DNA from: Hexactinellida sp. DTS-2022
Lineage: Eukaryota; Porifera; Hexactinellida
Reading direction: 5' to 3'
Assembly (NCBI GenBank): GCA_028753945.1
Contig: JAPNXP010000012.1
Coordinates: forward strand, 3,286,001 to 3,350,000
DNA length: 64,000 nucleotides
Shown here: one piece after another, positions 21,441 through 32,399 of the stretch
How positions within the stretch are numbered: position 1 is the first letter of the stretch
Layout of the letters: each line of letters opens with the position of its first letter
Notes under the pieces: generated by a model
Databases searched by the model: none
What the model was told of the DNA's origin: nothing
The model's input: the letters and a program-made list of their open reading frames with translations, nothing else
Translations under genes and position numbers: made by a program

Positions 21441-21530
21441 TAGTGCATGCGCCAGGTACTTTTAGCGCATGCGCCAGGTACTAGTAGCGCATGCGCCAGG
21501 TACTATTAGCGCATGCGCCAGGTACTTTTA
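21441..21530. promoter_or_regulatory. Four tandem GCGCATGCGC repeats (NRF1-like sites)
   Basis: Four copies of a unit of about 22 bp built on AGCGCATGCGCCAGGTACT; the first is mutated in the palindrome. GCGCATGCGC matches the core of the NRF1 promoter motif of animals. They lie 210-300 bp upstream of the Ulp1-PHD start codon. Two more copies occur at 38997-39040 upstream of the GTPBP1-like gene. A promoter role is inference; the unit may simply be a transposon end. Confidence 0.5.
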
Positions 21531-21744
21531 AATATATGCAAAATGATACAATGTGCAGATTGTCAAGAATTGTTTTCACAAGAATGTATGCGGATCCCGA
21601 TACTGGCGTGGACAGACCCAAACTATAAGTTGGCGAGTGAAATTTGCAAAGAAATGTAGTTAGTTAGGCCTACCGTAGGAAAATTACATATCTATATATA
21701 ATCAAGTAATCATAGCTACTTTAGATAATTTAGGGCACAGAAAC

Positions 21745-21905
21745 GAGGATACCCAAAACACTGGCGTACCTGTATCACTAGCGATTTAGGGACCCCACGA
21801 CCACAAAACGCTAGCGATTTAGGGATCCCCGTCCCCATATCGCTAGCGTTTTAGGGACGGGGATCCGTAAATCGCTGGATACCCAAAACGCGCTTACACC
21901 GGTTT
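21745..21905. repeat. GCTAGCGATTTAGGGA repeat with CGCGCTTACACCGG end
   Basis: Inverted and direct words CGCTAGCGATTTAGGGA end in AACGCGCTTACACCGGTTTC. The same end occurs at 27149 and 39660. This is one end of a MITE family whose complete copy is at 26708-27149. Confidence 0.6.
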
Positions 21906-22255
21906 CGATTGTATATTTATTAGGTGTTAAAAAGTACATACAACGTGTAATATAAGCATAGATGCAATATTATACGATTATACAGTATATGTTCGGGGAG
22001 CGTATAATGGACCATATACAGTAAACCTCCATTAGGGAACACCTCCGATTAAGGAACAACTCTGCTTAGGGGACACTTTTTTTAAGTCCCGATTTTCTAC
22101 TATGCTTTAACATTGATACCTACCTCCCATTAAGGAACACCTCCCTACTATGAACAGGGAACACCTTTTGTGTCCCAAATGTCACTTAACCATTCAGATG
22201 GACCTCTCATTAAGAAACATTCGTATTTATCATAATTTGTGGGGATAGTTTTAAT

Positions 22256-22649
22256 TAGGGCTGAAACGAATATTCGAAATGTAACGAACGAACCTTTTTC
22301 TAAACGAACGAATATTCGAATATTCGTTCGTTTGGATGACTAAGCATTAAATCAATTTCTAGAGACAAAATACATTGGAATAAGGTATTTGATAATGTTA
22401 CAATGGTATAATAATAGTTACAAAGTGTATTATACACAAGTTAACTAATATTCAGCTAATTTAAGTGGGAATTTATATTTACGAAATCTCTAAGCTATAC
22501 AAAAGTCTTGTTGTTGTCCAAAATTAGTCAACGAATATCCATTTCAATATAATATTCATCCAAACGAATATTCGTTTGCAAACGAACGAATATTCGTTCA
22601 ATCATTTCGAACGAATATCCGAATATTCGGTATATTCGTTTCAGCACTA
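22256..22649. mobile_element. hAT-type MITE, family TAGGGCTGAAACG, second copy
   Basis: 394 bp, with an 8-bp duplication GTTTTAAT (22248-22255, 22650-22657). It is the same family as 7940-8326, inserted in the opposite orientation. The right end is slightly mutated (CAGCACTA). Confidence 0.92.
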
Positions 22650-22682
22650 GTTTTAATCTCAAGCCCATTTTAGCCAATATAT

Positions 22683-22850
22683 AGTGGAGCCTCCCATAAC
22701 GGCCTCTCCTAATAGCGGACAACCTCTAAATAACGGACAACCCTCGTGGCACGGACGGATTGAATTTAGCATATGACTAATAGAAAGCAACCTCTAAATA
22801 GCGAACAACGACTCCGTTCCCAAAGTGTCCGTTGTTCAGAGACTCTATTG
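22683..22850. mobile_element. TA-type MITE, family GAGCCTCCCATAACGG
   Basis: The ends GTGGAGCCTCCCATAACGG and CCGTTGTTCAGAGACTCTA, with CCTCTAAATAACGGACAACC inside, match the better preserved copy 29818-30004 in inverse orientation. Confidence 0.7.
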
Positions 22851-23644
22851 CACATGAATTGGCATAAGTGTCTCTGCCACGTACCAATTCTGGCACAAGT
22901 GGCACTAATAAAATGTGCTGTATCTCAGTAGAAAATAATCGTATTGGTTTGAAATTATGCACTTAGAGTAATTCGACCATGTGGAATTCAAATCTGCAAT
23001 CAGAACTTGTATATTCTAATTGCATCTTAATTAATGATCAGTATTTTTTATTTAATTAGCTAATTATATAGTTTTAATGAGTTTCAAAAATTTCGCTATT
23101 ATATTTTAATTGACACATAAATTTATCAAAATAGCCATGTTGAAACATATAATAATGTTAACATGCTACTATATACATTAATTTATGAATACAAATTATT
23201 GCTCTTCAAATAATTTTGGCCGGTTAGTGTACATCTTGAGCATGTTTATAACAAACATCCAACACCTTACAAAGTTAATGATAGGCTCCTAAAAGGCAGA
23301 CCTCTTATCAAGGAACACCTCCATATTAGGAACACTTTTCAGCAGTCCCCAAAGTGTTCCCTAATTGGAGGTTTTACTGTATACTTTAAAATCGTTATAC
23401 GTTAAACGTTGTATGATGATTATACGTTGCGTATGATGGCATTATATGTTCACCTATCGTATAATGGTACCATATATTAGAGATGCACCGGATCCACTAT
23501 TTTGGTTCCGGCCGGATCCGGATCTCGCCGGATCCTGGATCTGCAAATCCGGCCGGATCCGGATCCGCCTTTGCATATTCCATCAGTCTACCACGGACTT
23601 GTTAGATGATATGAACACGATGTAGGGAATACAAGACTCTAACA

Positions 23645-25000
23645 CAGGGGTCGGCAACCCCCGGCCCGCGGGCCAGATCTGGCCCTCGAGGCGAAATGTT
23701 CCGGCCCGCTGCTCTCTATAAACCTGCTCATCGTGACCCCCGATTCGGTCATTCAAATGAAATCCAACAACATACACCCTCGCTAGAGTTGTTGCGATTC
23801 AAAGAAATTCTGTTCCGATTGTGAAATTGTACGGATTAGTGAAGTGGTAATACGATTTCTATAAGCCTCTATAAAATGAGACCCTGATAATCTGAACGAA
23901 ACAAGTCCAAACCTTTTAAATCCAAATTTAACATATATTAAACATAGTATACTACCTAAATACTTCTCCAAGACATTTTTCATAATTCCATTATAATATT
24001 CAATTTTTTTCCAATTTGTTTTAAAAATAGTTTTGGATCTGCTGTTCGGACTAGCGAGGATCGGATTTGCATGGGTGTACAATATTTTTATAAATAATAG
24101 TGGTAATATTTTTAGACCGAATTAGTATATACCAAATCCCCCACTTAGAATAGTATAGGTATTCACTAGTGCTAGTATATATTAGAACCAATTAGTTACT
24201 TTAGTATTGCATGCCAGTGATGTGCTCCGTAAATCTTCCGTTACTCCGTTAACGTTACTTTATATCTCTTGCTACCGTTACTTTATTTGTTCCGTTATCG
24301 TTACTCCGTTACCGTTACTTTTTTTTCACCCGTTACATTTACTCCGTTACCGTTTATCCATTACTTTTGTTAAGTTTAATCGTTTTCATTTATTCAGTAC
24401 AGTTTTCCTTAATGCAACGGTAACTGATTTAAAATAACGTCGTAATGGCAAAAGAATAAGTTTAACGCTGTAACTGTTACTGTGTTACGATAAAGTATTG
24501 GTAAGAGTAACTGATTATAGATAACGGTAACTAGTCAAAAGTAACGGATGTCCGTTACCGTTACTTTTTCCGTTAACGTTACTCGGCGATGCCCGTTAGC
24601 GTTACTTTTTCCGTTACCGTTACTCCGCGAAGCACGTTACCGTTACTTTTCCGTTACCGTTGCTTGTCGACACCCGCTACCGTTACTTTTTCCGTGACCG
24701 TGACCGTTACTTCGTTACTAGTAACGGAGCACATCACTGTTGCACACCAACATTATTTCAGTTTTTCCTTATTGTCAGTATTCTCAAGTAATAATAGTAC
24801 GTTGTATCTATAACGTTTCCGTCTAAGCGCGCACTCCGCTGCACAACAATATTATTAAGAAAAGTCAATGATATTTAGTCATAATTAACAATTCTACAAT
24901 GGAAATTACGAGTATGACCAAAGGATAGTAAATCGCTTGGCCCGAATAATGCATAAATTACTCAATCTGGCCCGCAGGCTGAAAAGGTTGCCGACCCCTG
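23645..25000. mobile_element. hAT-like element, middle level of the nest
   Basis: Starts CAGGGGTCGGCAACC and ends GGTTGCCGACCCCTG. The 8-bp duplication CTCTAACA is perfect (23637-23644, 25001-25008). The inner edges repeat GGCCCGC words. It contains a TCCGAAC-type MITE remnant (23780-24063) and the element 24215-24739. Confidence 0.93.
24215..24739. mobile_element. hAT-like MITE of CCGTTAC repeats, innermost level
   Basis: Ends CAGTGATGTGCTCCG and CGGAGCACATCACTG; the flanks TTGCATGC and TTGCACAC match at 6 of 8 positions. Both arms are made of tandem CCGTTACCGTTACTTTTT modules, which give meaningless open frames rich in Thr, Val and Pro. Confidence 0.85.
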
Positions 25001-25613
25001 CTCTAACATATCTAACGATAAAAATTAATGTATTATAGTTGTCACGTACACTAAATCAAAATACTAACTGAGTCCAGCTTACAGTTTTTATGTACGTACC
25101 AACCGAAATATAATAGATATATTTACTAGAGAATAAAAATCGGTAGGTCTTATCCGAGGAACTTTTTATCCGATTAGGTATTAACCTAATATTGTATAAT
25201 GCATTTGATAGGGGAAAAAATCAATATTAGAGAATAGTGCGTATTATCCCATAGTACATTTTTAGCTGAGTAGTTTTCTAAGCGAATTCCACTGTAACTA
25301 ATTGTCTATTCAAAATAATAAATTTTTTAAGCAATCCTGATCAAACGTGAGTTCGAAGTTTCTTATCCATATTTTCCTCAAACTGTCAATCAAAGATATT
25401 TAAATAGTTTATGTCTCCTATTACTTCATAAAATTAAAATAAATTTGAATTGGCGCAGAGCATTGAATATTTTTTGTAAGTAATTAGAGGCTACTTTGAT
25501 TAATAGAATCAATTAAACACTTGATACGCATACAGATTCGGATCCGGTGCACCTCTACCATATATACGTTATACGTTACGTATATTGCAACTATGAATAT
25601 AAATACGTACATA

Positions 25614-26601
25614 CAGGGTTGCCAACACTCCAGCTTTTTTTGACAGATTCAAAGAAATAACATATACCGTATTTCTCCGAATAAGCGCCGGGGGCTTGAA
25701 TAAGCGCCGGATCAATAAAAATGACATTAGTATGGCAAATTTATACACATTAGTTAATCACTGTAATGTAATTCCATTGATTTTGACAACTTATAATTAG
25801 GGAATTTAACTCAAAACCTTGAAAAAAATTGTTACCAAACAATTTCTACACTAGAGTCTTCTTCTGGACCCAAATAAATAGAAAAAAGGTTGCAAGCCCA
25901 AACCCGTGAGGAAAAATTTTACACGGGTTGCAGTTTCTGATTTTCCATAGTAAATCGCCGACATTTCTGGAGCTAACTTTCTCAAATCAGCTCCAATCAA
26001 CTTATTATCACCATATTGGTACTCTGCGTTAAATTTCCAGCAATTTGATATATCACATGTCCATATTTGGAAGAATTTTCCATAGCAACGCTGGAATGTC
26101 TTAGGAATGTGTAAAAATTCCATTATCAATAGTGTTCCCACTTAATCAAGTGACCCCTCATTCGACTCCATTCAGCTACCTGAGTAAATTATACACATAC
26201 CGACACTCTAAAACGTGATTTTATCAAATTATTAGAGATTTACAGTTAATCTCGAAAATCTCGAATAAACTGCAACCCGTGTAAAAAGATATCCTCACGG
26301 GTTTGGGCTTGCAACTTTTTTCTATGTTTATTTGGGTCCAGAAGAAGACTCTAGTGTAGAAATTGTTTGATAACAATTTTTTTCAAGGTTTACCTATAAT
26401 TTGAGGTAAAATTCCCTAACTATTAGGTAGGTATACTGTCGGTGGAAACCATTAGAACCGACCTAAATATTATATTCTGGATTTAAAAAAAAATTCAGGA
26501 TAATTTTGGCCCACGAAAACAATAAGCGCCGGGGCGCTTATTCGGGAAAATACGGTATTTTGAGTCTCCCGCTTTTTGGTTTCCAGAGGTTGTCATCCCT
26601 G
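25614..26601. mobile_element. hAT-like MITE, family CAGGGTTGCCAAC
   Basis: Ends CAGGGTTGCCAACACTCC and GGTTGTCATCCCTG. The flanks share GTACATA, one base off an exact 8-bp duplication. A relative begins near 27430 (ATTGCCAACTCTCCCGC). The interior is the mariner-type element 25667-26555. Confidence 0.7.
25667..26555. mobile_element. TA-flanked foldback, family CCGTATTTCTCCGAATAAG
   Basis: Ends CCGTATTTCTCCGAATAAGC and the inverse CTTATTCGGGAAAATACGG, each beside TA. Long internal inverted repeats pair about 25830-25935 with 26270-26385 (GGTTGCAAGCCCAAACCCGT). Non-coding. Confidence 0.85.
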
Positions 26602-26707
26602 GTACATACAACATGTAATATAATATGAGCCAATATTATATGGAGTTGTCTACGAATGTTAAATTTTTAACACCTGTTTCTCGATTTTTAGCCCTGTAAT
26701 ACCAGGT

Positions 26708-27149
26708 CCGGTGTAAGCGAGCTTTGGGAAATCCCAGTTTTTTAGGGCCTTACCGTGGGAATGGAATTTCTCTTCCCCTTCCCATCCCATCCCCATAGGA
26801 ATGCTGTGGGAATCCCCATAGGAATCCCCATAGGAATCCCCATAGGAATCCCCATGGTAAAGCAAAGCAGATTCGTATATATAGTAAAGCTTATATTAAT
26901 TAAGGATGACCTAATGAACCATATTCGAATATCACATGGGTATTCCTATGAGGATTCCTATGGGGATCCCCATAGGGAAAAAATCTCTCCCATTCCTACG
27001 GCAACTCTGCAAGTTATCCCTAAAGCCCTAGCGTTTTAGGGACCCCGTCTCAATATCGCTAGTGTTTTAAAGCCCAGGGGGCCCAAATCGCTAGGGCTTT
27101 AGGGACAGGGCCCTAAAACACTGGAGTCCCCAAAGCGCGCTTACACCGG
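26708..27149. mobile_element. MITE with CCGGTGTAAGCG ends and GGAATCCCCATA repeats
   Basis: Inverted ends CCGGTGTAAGCGAGCTTTGG and CAAAGCGCGCTTACACCGG. Inside, a 12-bp unit GGAATCCCCATA repeats at 26795-26862 and again, diverged, near 26940. It yields an artificial Gly-Asp-Ser-Tyr repeat frame. Partial relatives lie at 21745-21905 and 39240-39665. Confidence 0.75.
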
Positions 27150-27784
27150 TATTTGATAAAATCTATTAGTATAGCTAAAAAGGCTACGATTAAGGGGGTC
27201 ATTAATTGTTGGTGTCCCAATTATGCTGAATCGACTACAAATACTGCACTAGTATTTATTCCTTCCTATTGCATTTGTATTATTTACTAGCCGAAAAGCC
27301 CTCCTCGGATGGCGCTTTTCTGCTAGTTCCTGCATGCGGAATGCTTTTTCCAGGAGCCTTTGGCCCCTTCACGAAATTTAGCGTTCACTGGTATATACGT
27401 CACACATGTATAAATGCATGAATATCAGGATTGCCAACTCTCCCGCTTTTTGCCGTTTTCTCTCCCATCCTCCCGACCTCCCAACCTCCCGCCAAACTTT
27501 TCAAGTTCTTTGGAAATTGTTTCTATATTTAGATTTTATGATATATAATTAAATATCTGGATTTTTTGAGACTGTATATTTTTATCAGAATTAATATAGA
27601 CTTTGATCAGAAAATCAATGTAGAACTTTGATCAGAAAATGTAGAAGTTTCATCAGAAAATTATTGTAGAATTTTGATAAAAATATATGGAATTAGAAAA
27701 AATAGTAACTCTGACAATCCTTCACGGTTGGTTTCTAAGAAAAATACCATTTTTGCAAGTATTCTCTACTTATAAATATCCAAA

Positions 27785-27900
27785 ATTGAAGCTTTTCCGA
27801 CGCATATTCCTTTGGAGGCACTATATTTTGGTGGCTACTGATTGGTAAATTGAATAGTGCCTCCAAAGGAGTATCTGTCGACACAGCGGCAATTTTGGAA
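27785..27900. repeat. Hairpin repeat copy (CCAAAATTGCAGC family), diverged
   Basis: The inverted arms CCGACGCATATTCCTTTGGA and TCCAAAGGAGTATCTGTCGA are both recognisable. Part of the sequence around it (to about 28030) resembles the 55.9-64 kb array unit. Confidence 0.7.
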
Positions 27901-28384
27901 TTTTCGCCAAGTCACCATCACGTCAGGGTGTTATGGCACATTTGTCAAGTGGTCACGAAATACAAGGAACGATTGGTAAATTGGATTTTGTTTCTATCTT
28001 AAACCATCTTGAAGTTAATGCCAATCATAAATTGTGTATAAATAATATATATAAAAATAACTTATTGAAATAACTGATGGAACACAAATAACTGATTGGT
28101 TGCTTGAATATACTCTCGAGTCTCGACCAATTAAATTATAGCCTCTGTTAGACATTCTATAATGTACACTAATAGAAAATCCTTTTATACTAATTGGATG
28201 CTAGCTGCTAATCCATACTGGGACAACCCTCGAATTTAATTGTTTATAAGCCATAATTGGATTAAATAGGTGTTAAAATTATTAGATCAGAATCGTAACC
28301 CCAGGTGCAAATTAGAAGGGCACTTCGCACCAACATGCCAAGTTTCCCCTCAATGTATAGATGTGTGCCCAGGGCACCGGAGAA

Positions 28385-28900
28385 AAAAATCCAAAATTGC
28401 AGCCTGTCACTGCCTGTGCCGACGCATGTTCTTTTGGAGGTACTATCTATTGGTGGCTACAGATTGGTCTATTGATAGTGCTTCCAAAGGAAAATGCTGT
28501 CAGCACAGCTGCAATTTTGGATTTTTCTACCATGTCATCATCACTATGAAGGTGTTAAAACATTTCAGATATGCAGGGGCGTGCTGGCCATACATGGCAG
28601 GCGGGAATCCCGCCCGGACCACACGGAAAATTCGGGCCCTTTTGGCCCGAACCAGGGCCTTTTGGAAGATAATCCCGCCTGGGCCCCTTAGACCCAGCAC
28701 GCCTCTGCAGATAAGTGTTTCGGATGGCAACGACCCTTGGTTTGGTGGAAGTATCTTTTAGCTCACTGTATCTTAGAGATATCAAGTTTCAGTAGAATAT
28801 AATAGGTGGTGAGTCAGAATTTTAATGTGCGTGTTGGGTATTTATCCAACACCAACCAACCCATTCGAAATACATATTTCATAAATTTGTAAAAGCACAT
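28385..28900. repeat. Hairpin repeat copy with flanking array-unit sequence
   Basis: Arms CCAAAATTGCAGCCTGTCA and GCACAGCTGCAATTTTGG. The unit continues to about 28900 with CTCACTGTATCTTAGAGATA and a TGTTGGGTATTTATCCAAC segment. It is split by the MITE at 28574-28707. Confidence 0.65.
28574..28707. mobile_element. 134-bp hAT-like MITE, family CAGGGGCGTGCTGG
   Basis: Ends CAGGGGCGTGCTGGCC and CCCAGCACGCCTCTG; the flanks CAGATATG and CAGATAAG match at 7 of 8. GC-rich and non-coding. Confidence 0.85.
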
Positions 28901-29581
28901 TTTTATAACGATATTATCGTCACCTCAAGGTGTCAACACCCATTTGTAGAGGTGTTACGTGGCACAAGGATCAATTGATAAATTGGAAGTTTGTTTCTAT
29001 CTTGTATCATCTCTGAGATTAATGAAATTTAGCTATTTAGTATAAATATTTAATTAAGTGGAGAAAATGGTACATTGATTAAAATTTCATGTTTATTCGT
29101 TGACAACTAAAGTGTAATCGCATTGCTTTTGGTTATTCTGCATGTTTACCTTTACTCAGTATACCATTAGAGTAGATATAAATATTATTTTCTTGATTTT
29201 TCGAGCTATTAAAAATGACTAGGCGCTAGCGCCTAACTAGTCATTCACTAGCGCCAAGGCCTACTTAAATACGGCCGTGTATGTCACCGAGAAGGCCAAA
29301 AGAATAGAAGGCCAGTTTATAAATTTAATTCTAGGATAAACTATGCCCCTTATTGTTATTATTTGGGTTGTATATGGGGTAATCAACTATTGCGAGTACA
29401 ATGGAACCACTTTTGAGAATCTCATATTTGTGGTTAAGCTGTTTAGGCGCCATTTAATGATGACACCACAAATATACAAAATATACAATTCGAGTCTAAA
29501 GAACTACGAGAAAATGAAGATAATTTGCTAATACTGTATACTTAGTTTACATTTTCAGAATATAGAATGAGAATAAATATA

Positions 29582-29774
29582 CAGTCAGGTTCTTTTATTA
29601 TGAACATTCAAGGGACCAAAAATTGTGTTCATAATAGAGAGACTTATAATAAGCGAACTCAACTTAATACAAACCCTATGTAAATTGTTAAATTTGGACC
29701 GTAGGGTTTGTTCATAATAAAAAATCTTCATATTAAGCAGACGAAATCTTGTTCATAATAAGCAGACCTGACTG
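29582..29774. mobile_element. TA-flanked MITE, family CAGTCAGGTTC
   Basis: Ends CAGTCAGGTTCTTTTATTAT and the inverse GACCTGACTG with TA on both sides; TTCATAATA words repeat inside. The empty site is visible in the sister copy near 50262, where a different element was inserted. Confidence 0.85.
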
Positions 29775-29817
29775 TATATAGAAACCGGCAATTATATACG
29801 TTTTATGGACAAAAATA

Positions 29818-30004
29818 CAGTAGAGCCTCTGAACAACGGACTCCTTGGGACCGGAACCGTTGTCCGTTATTTAGAGGTTGTCCGCTATTTAGAGGTTGCT
29901 TTTCTATTAGACATATGCTAAATAAATAAATCCGTGCCACGAGGGTTGTCCGTTATTTAGAGGTTGTCCGCTATTTGGGGTGTCCGTTATGGGAGGCTCC
30001 ACTG
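29818..30004. mobile_element. TA-flanked MITE, family CAGTAGAGCCTC
   Basis: Ends CAGTAGAGCCTCTGAACAAC and GGGAGGCTCCACTG beside TA; GTCCGTTATTTAGAGGTT repeats inside. The empty site is visible at about 51005 in the sister element. Confidence 0.88.
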
Positions 30005-30144
30005 TAGTAAGTTGTAACTCGGGTACTACTTGTAATTTAGCATGTGGTTGCTTTATATTTTTTAAAAATTTTAGAATGTCGCCATTTTGTGATTTAGTAG
30101 CCTTTGGGGTATGAAATATATCCCTATTTAGTATTCCTATTATA

Positions 30145-30618
30145 AAATTATTACTAGATACACAACTTGCTCAACTATATGCGACCGAATCAATGCAATT
30201 GAACGTGATTGCTCCTAGAATTCAACGCCAAAAAGGAGCATATGATTGTGGACTATTTGCACTGGCTACTGCCACGTGTATTGCAGCAGGAGTAGATCCT
30301 GTCACTCAAACTTGGGACCAAAATAAGATGAGGGCACATTGCAATGATTGTATTCAAAAAGAACGTGCATCCCTTTTCCCTGCCAGTACGAGGGGGATGT
30401 GTACGGGTAAACTACCCCAATCACACCAATTTACTGTCGACCTTATTTGCGATTGCAAACTCCCAGAGTTTGTATTTAATAAGTCAAATCAAGAAACAGT
30501 GAACCATGCTATACAATGTGATGGATGCAACTTCTGGTTTCATAATCATTGTTATGGATTTCCAAACAAATCGATTAATTGCGATTTCGTATGTCGAACA
30601 TGTTTTAAAAGAGTCTAA
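30145..30618 (+). pseudogene. Ulp1-type protease C-terminus plus PHD finger, copy 2 (5' truncated)
   Basis: Reads LLDTQLAQLYATESMQLNV, then the Gln/Cys end of a C48 peptidase (QRQKGAYDCGLFALA), then a zinc finger of PHD type (LICDCKLPEFVF, IQCDGCNFWFHNHC, FVCRTCFKRV). The N-terminal half with the catalytic His and Asp is absent: homology begins abruptly where the element 29252-30147 ends. It is homologous to the gene at 19477-21229. It stops 204 bp from the end of KDZ copy 2, again tail to tail. It cannot work as a protease. Confidence 0.85.
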
Positions 30619-30822
30619 TATATAATTTAATACAATTATCACTTATTAGGAAAGAAACCAATTACTTTGATTAGTGTCCAACTATGTACGTAATAATAAT
30701 GTAATAATAATATATTAATAATTTAGTATACTCTACCTTGTATATCACACATTTTAACATAACTGTAATCTGTATGTGGTTATAATAATAATAATGTTAC
30801 AATAATTACTGCTTTTCATATT

Positions 30823-32251
30823 CTAACAAGCTAAGAAATATCGTGAATTCAAAAAAACATTTTCGAATCTCATATAAGCGATTTCTGTCGAGATTCGTCT
30901 TAGAGCTGAGAACATTTGTTCGCAAGACTGTGAATTTACATTCCGGATTTCATCTGTATTATATGTTCTCATTGAAAAAATTGGGTCGCAGTTGTGATTT
31001 CTTTTATGGAATCTGTCAATCAAGAATGTTGTCTTACTAAATAGAGCAGGTTCCTATAAAAATGTTATTAAGGGGAATGCAACTATTCAAATAACCTTAC
31101 CATACGAATAAATACCTCATTAAGCAAGTGGTGCAGAGGTTGCATGCATTATCATATATTATGTTCTTTAAATTTCCTAATTAGCATATTGAAAACCATA
31201 GCAGTAGATTCGTGAGAAGTCATAATTTCAAATCCGTAACATTGTTGATGTTGCATGTCACTGCTAACAATCCAGGTGAAAATCTTTGATGTTTTGGGTA
31301 AATTTTGGTACAGTTAGGTAAAGTTTTATTATACTCACCTTCATACCTTGGTATCCTATCAAGGAAATTGAATTAATACTAGAATTATAAAACTACAGTT
31401 GGAATCACAATTATTTGCTATTTGGCGTACACATTCGTACGTAAGTATAGTAACCCAACTCACTTGTAATTATTTTTCAATCCAGGAAAGTAACTGAAGA
31501 AATCTATTTCCGATGAGCAGGGTTGGTCAATTAGTATACGTGAAGGGTGTTTAACTAGGCGATTGACTTTCTTTATGACACAGTGGAGTAGAATAACAAC
31601 GTTTCGATGCAAAGTTATTTGATTCTGGTTATCAATCTTAGGGGAATTGAGTTAATCAAAACATCAAGAGTATGACTTTTCTTATATACTTCTTGCAAGC
31701 ATTCAATAGGAATTGTTTGCCCAAGTGACAACTTTGATATAATTTTTCTTTGTCTACCACTAAGTGCCGAGAATCTGAATACTGCGCTTATCGTTTCAGA
31801 ACTAGCAACTAATTTGATAACTTCATTAACGCGAGGTAATTTGGGATCTACAACTCTTAGTGAACCCAATGGTTGAGAAGAAAAACGGAGAAAACTTATA
31901 AATTCAGATATTTGCAAGTTAATTAACATGGATTCAAAGGATGAAAGATCAAGACCCACCTCTGAATACTGGTTAAGCATTTTACGTAATTTGACATTAG
32001 CGATAAAGAGACGTTCACCCAATGGTATAATTGGAAAAGTTTGTACTTCGCCTACACGACTGGGAAGATCTGGTAACTGCCTTGTGGTGCCCATAGCAAT
32101 GCCATCCAAAATTATAATTGCAGGGGTATCTTTGCAGACTGGACAAGTAAAAATTATTTCATAGTCAATATCGACCAACTTTAGATAACAATTCCATGCT
32201 TGCTGGAAAACATGGTATTTGTACTTTAATTCTCTTCCCATTCTTGTAAGC
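30823..32251 (-). pseudogene. KDZ-type transposase, copy 2, C-terminal two thirds, decayed
   Basis: Minus strand. The exon C equivalent is about 32251-31464: MGRELKYKYHVFQQAWNCYL, FTCPVCKDTPAIIILDG, a frameshift near 31620, then DFFSYFPGLKNNYK at a GTGAGT donor. The exon D equivalent (about 31320-31110) keeps KHQRFSPGLLAVTC, CYGFEIM and IYDNACNL in three different frames. The exon E equivalent (31053-30823) reads EPALFSKTTFLIDRFHKRNH and NSQSCEQMFSALRRISTEIA to the stop. The exon structure equals that of copy 1, which supports both models. The N-terminal exons A and B were not found; P element 2 starts 149 bp upstream. Confidence 0.85.
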
Positions 32252-32399
32252 GTGTTATTTTTGCCCTACAAATGATTAAAGGTAAATTAAAATCCTCATT
32301 AATAATTCATTGCTTATACCATCATTTTATAGAAAATAGTTACAACAATTTGTTTATAATGAGCAATAACAACTCTCGTTCTCCTACTATACGGCCAGC

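Larger units (their letters stand above)
22019..23379. mobile_element. TA-flanked pogo-like non-autonomous element, 1.36 kb
   Basis: Starts CAGTAAACCTCCATTAGGGA after TA (22017-22018). It ends with the inverse (CTAATTGGAGGTTTTACTG) before TA (23380-23381). Repeated GGAACACCTCC words lie inside both ends. It has no transposase. It hosts a hAT MITE (22256-22649) and a second TA-type MITE (22683-22850). Confidence 0.8.
23478..25557. mobile_element. hAT-like element, outermost of a three-level nest
   Basis: Ends TAGAGATGCACCGGATCC and the inverse GGATCCGGTGCACCTCTA, with a perfect 8-bp duplication CCATATAT (23470-23477, 25558-25565). Inside, CCGGATCC words repeat near the left end. Most of its length is the inserted element 23645-25000. 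Confidence 0.92.
29252..30147. mobile_element. Partial copy of the CATGGCCTACTTAA element
   Basis: Matches 48073-48172 plus 50032-51145, the body of the element at 48073-51415 without its nested MULE. The left end is altered (AAGGCCTACTTAAATACGG). The right edge breaks off near 30147 where the Ulp1-PHD fragment begins. It carries two TA-flanked MITEs. Confidence 0.75.

Noticed and set aside
24207..24813. Open frames rich in Thr, Val and Pro
   Set aside because: Produced by CCGTTAC repeats of a hAT-like MITE.
26659..27039. Gly-Asp-Ser-Tyr repeat frame and its partner on the other strand
   Set aside because: Translation of the 12-bp repeat GGAATCCCCATA inside a MITE.
28270..28785. 163-codon plus frame and several overlapping short frames
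   Set aside because: They cover the hairpin repeat and a GC-rich MITE; no conserved domain, and frames appear on both strands at once.
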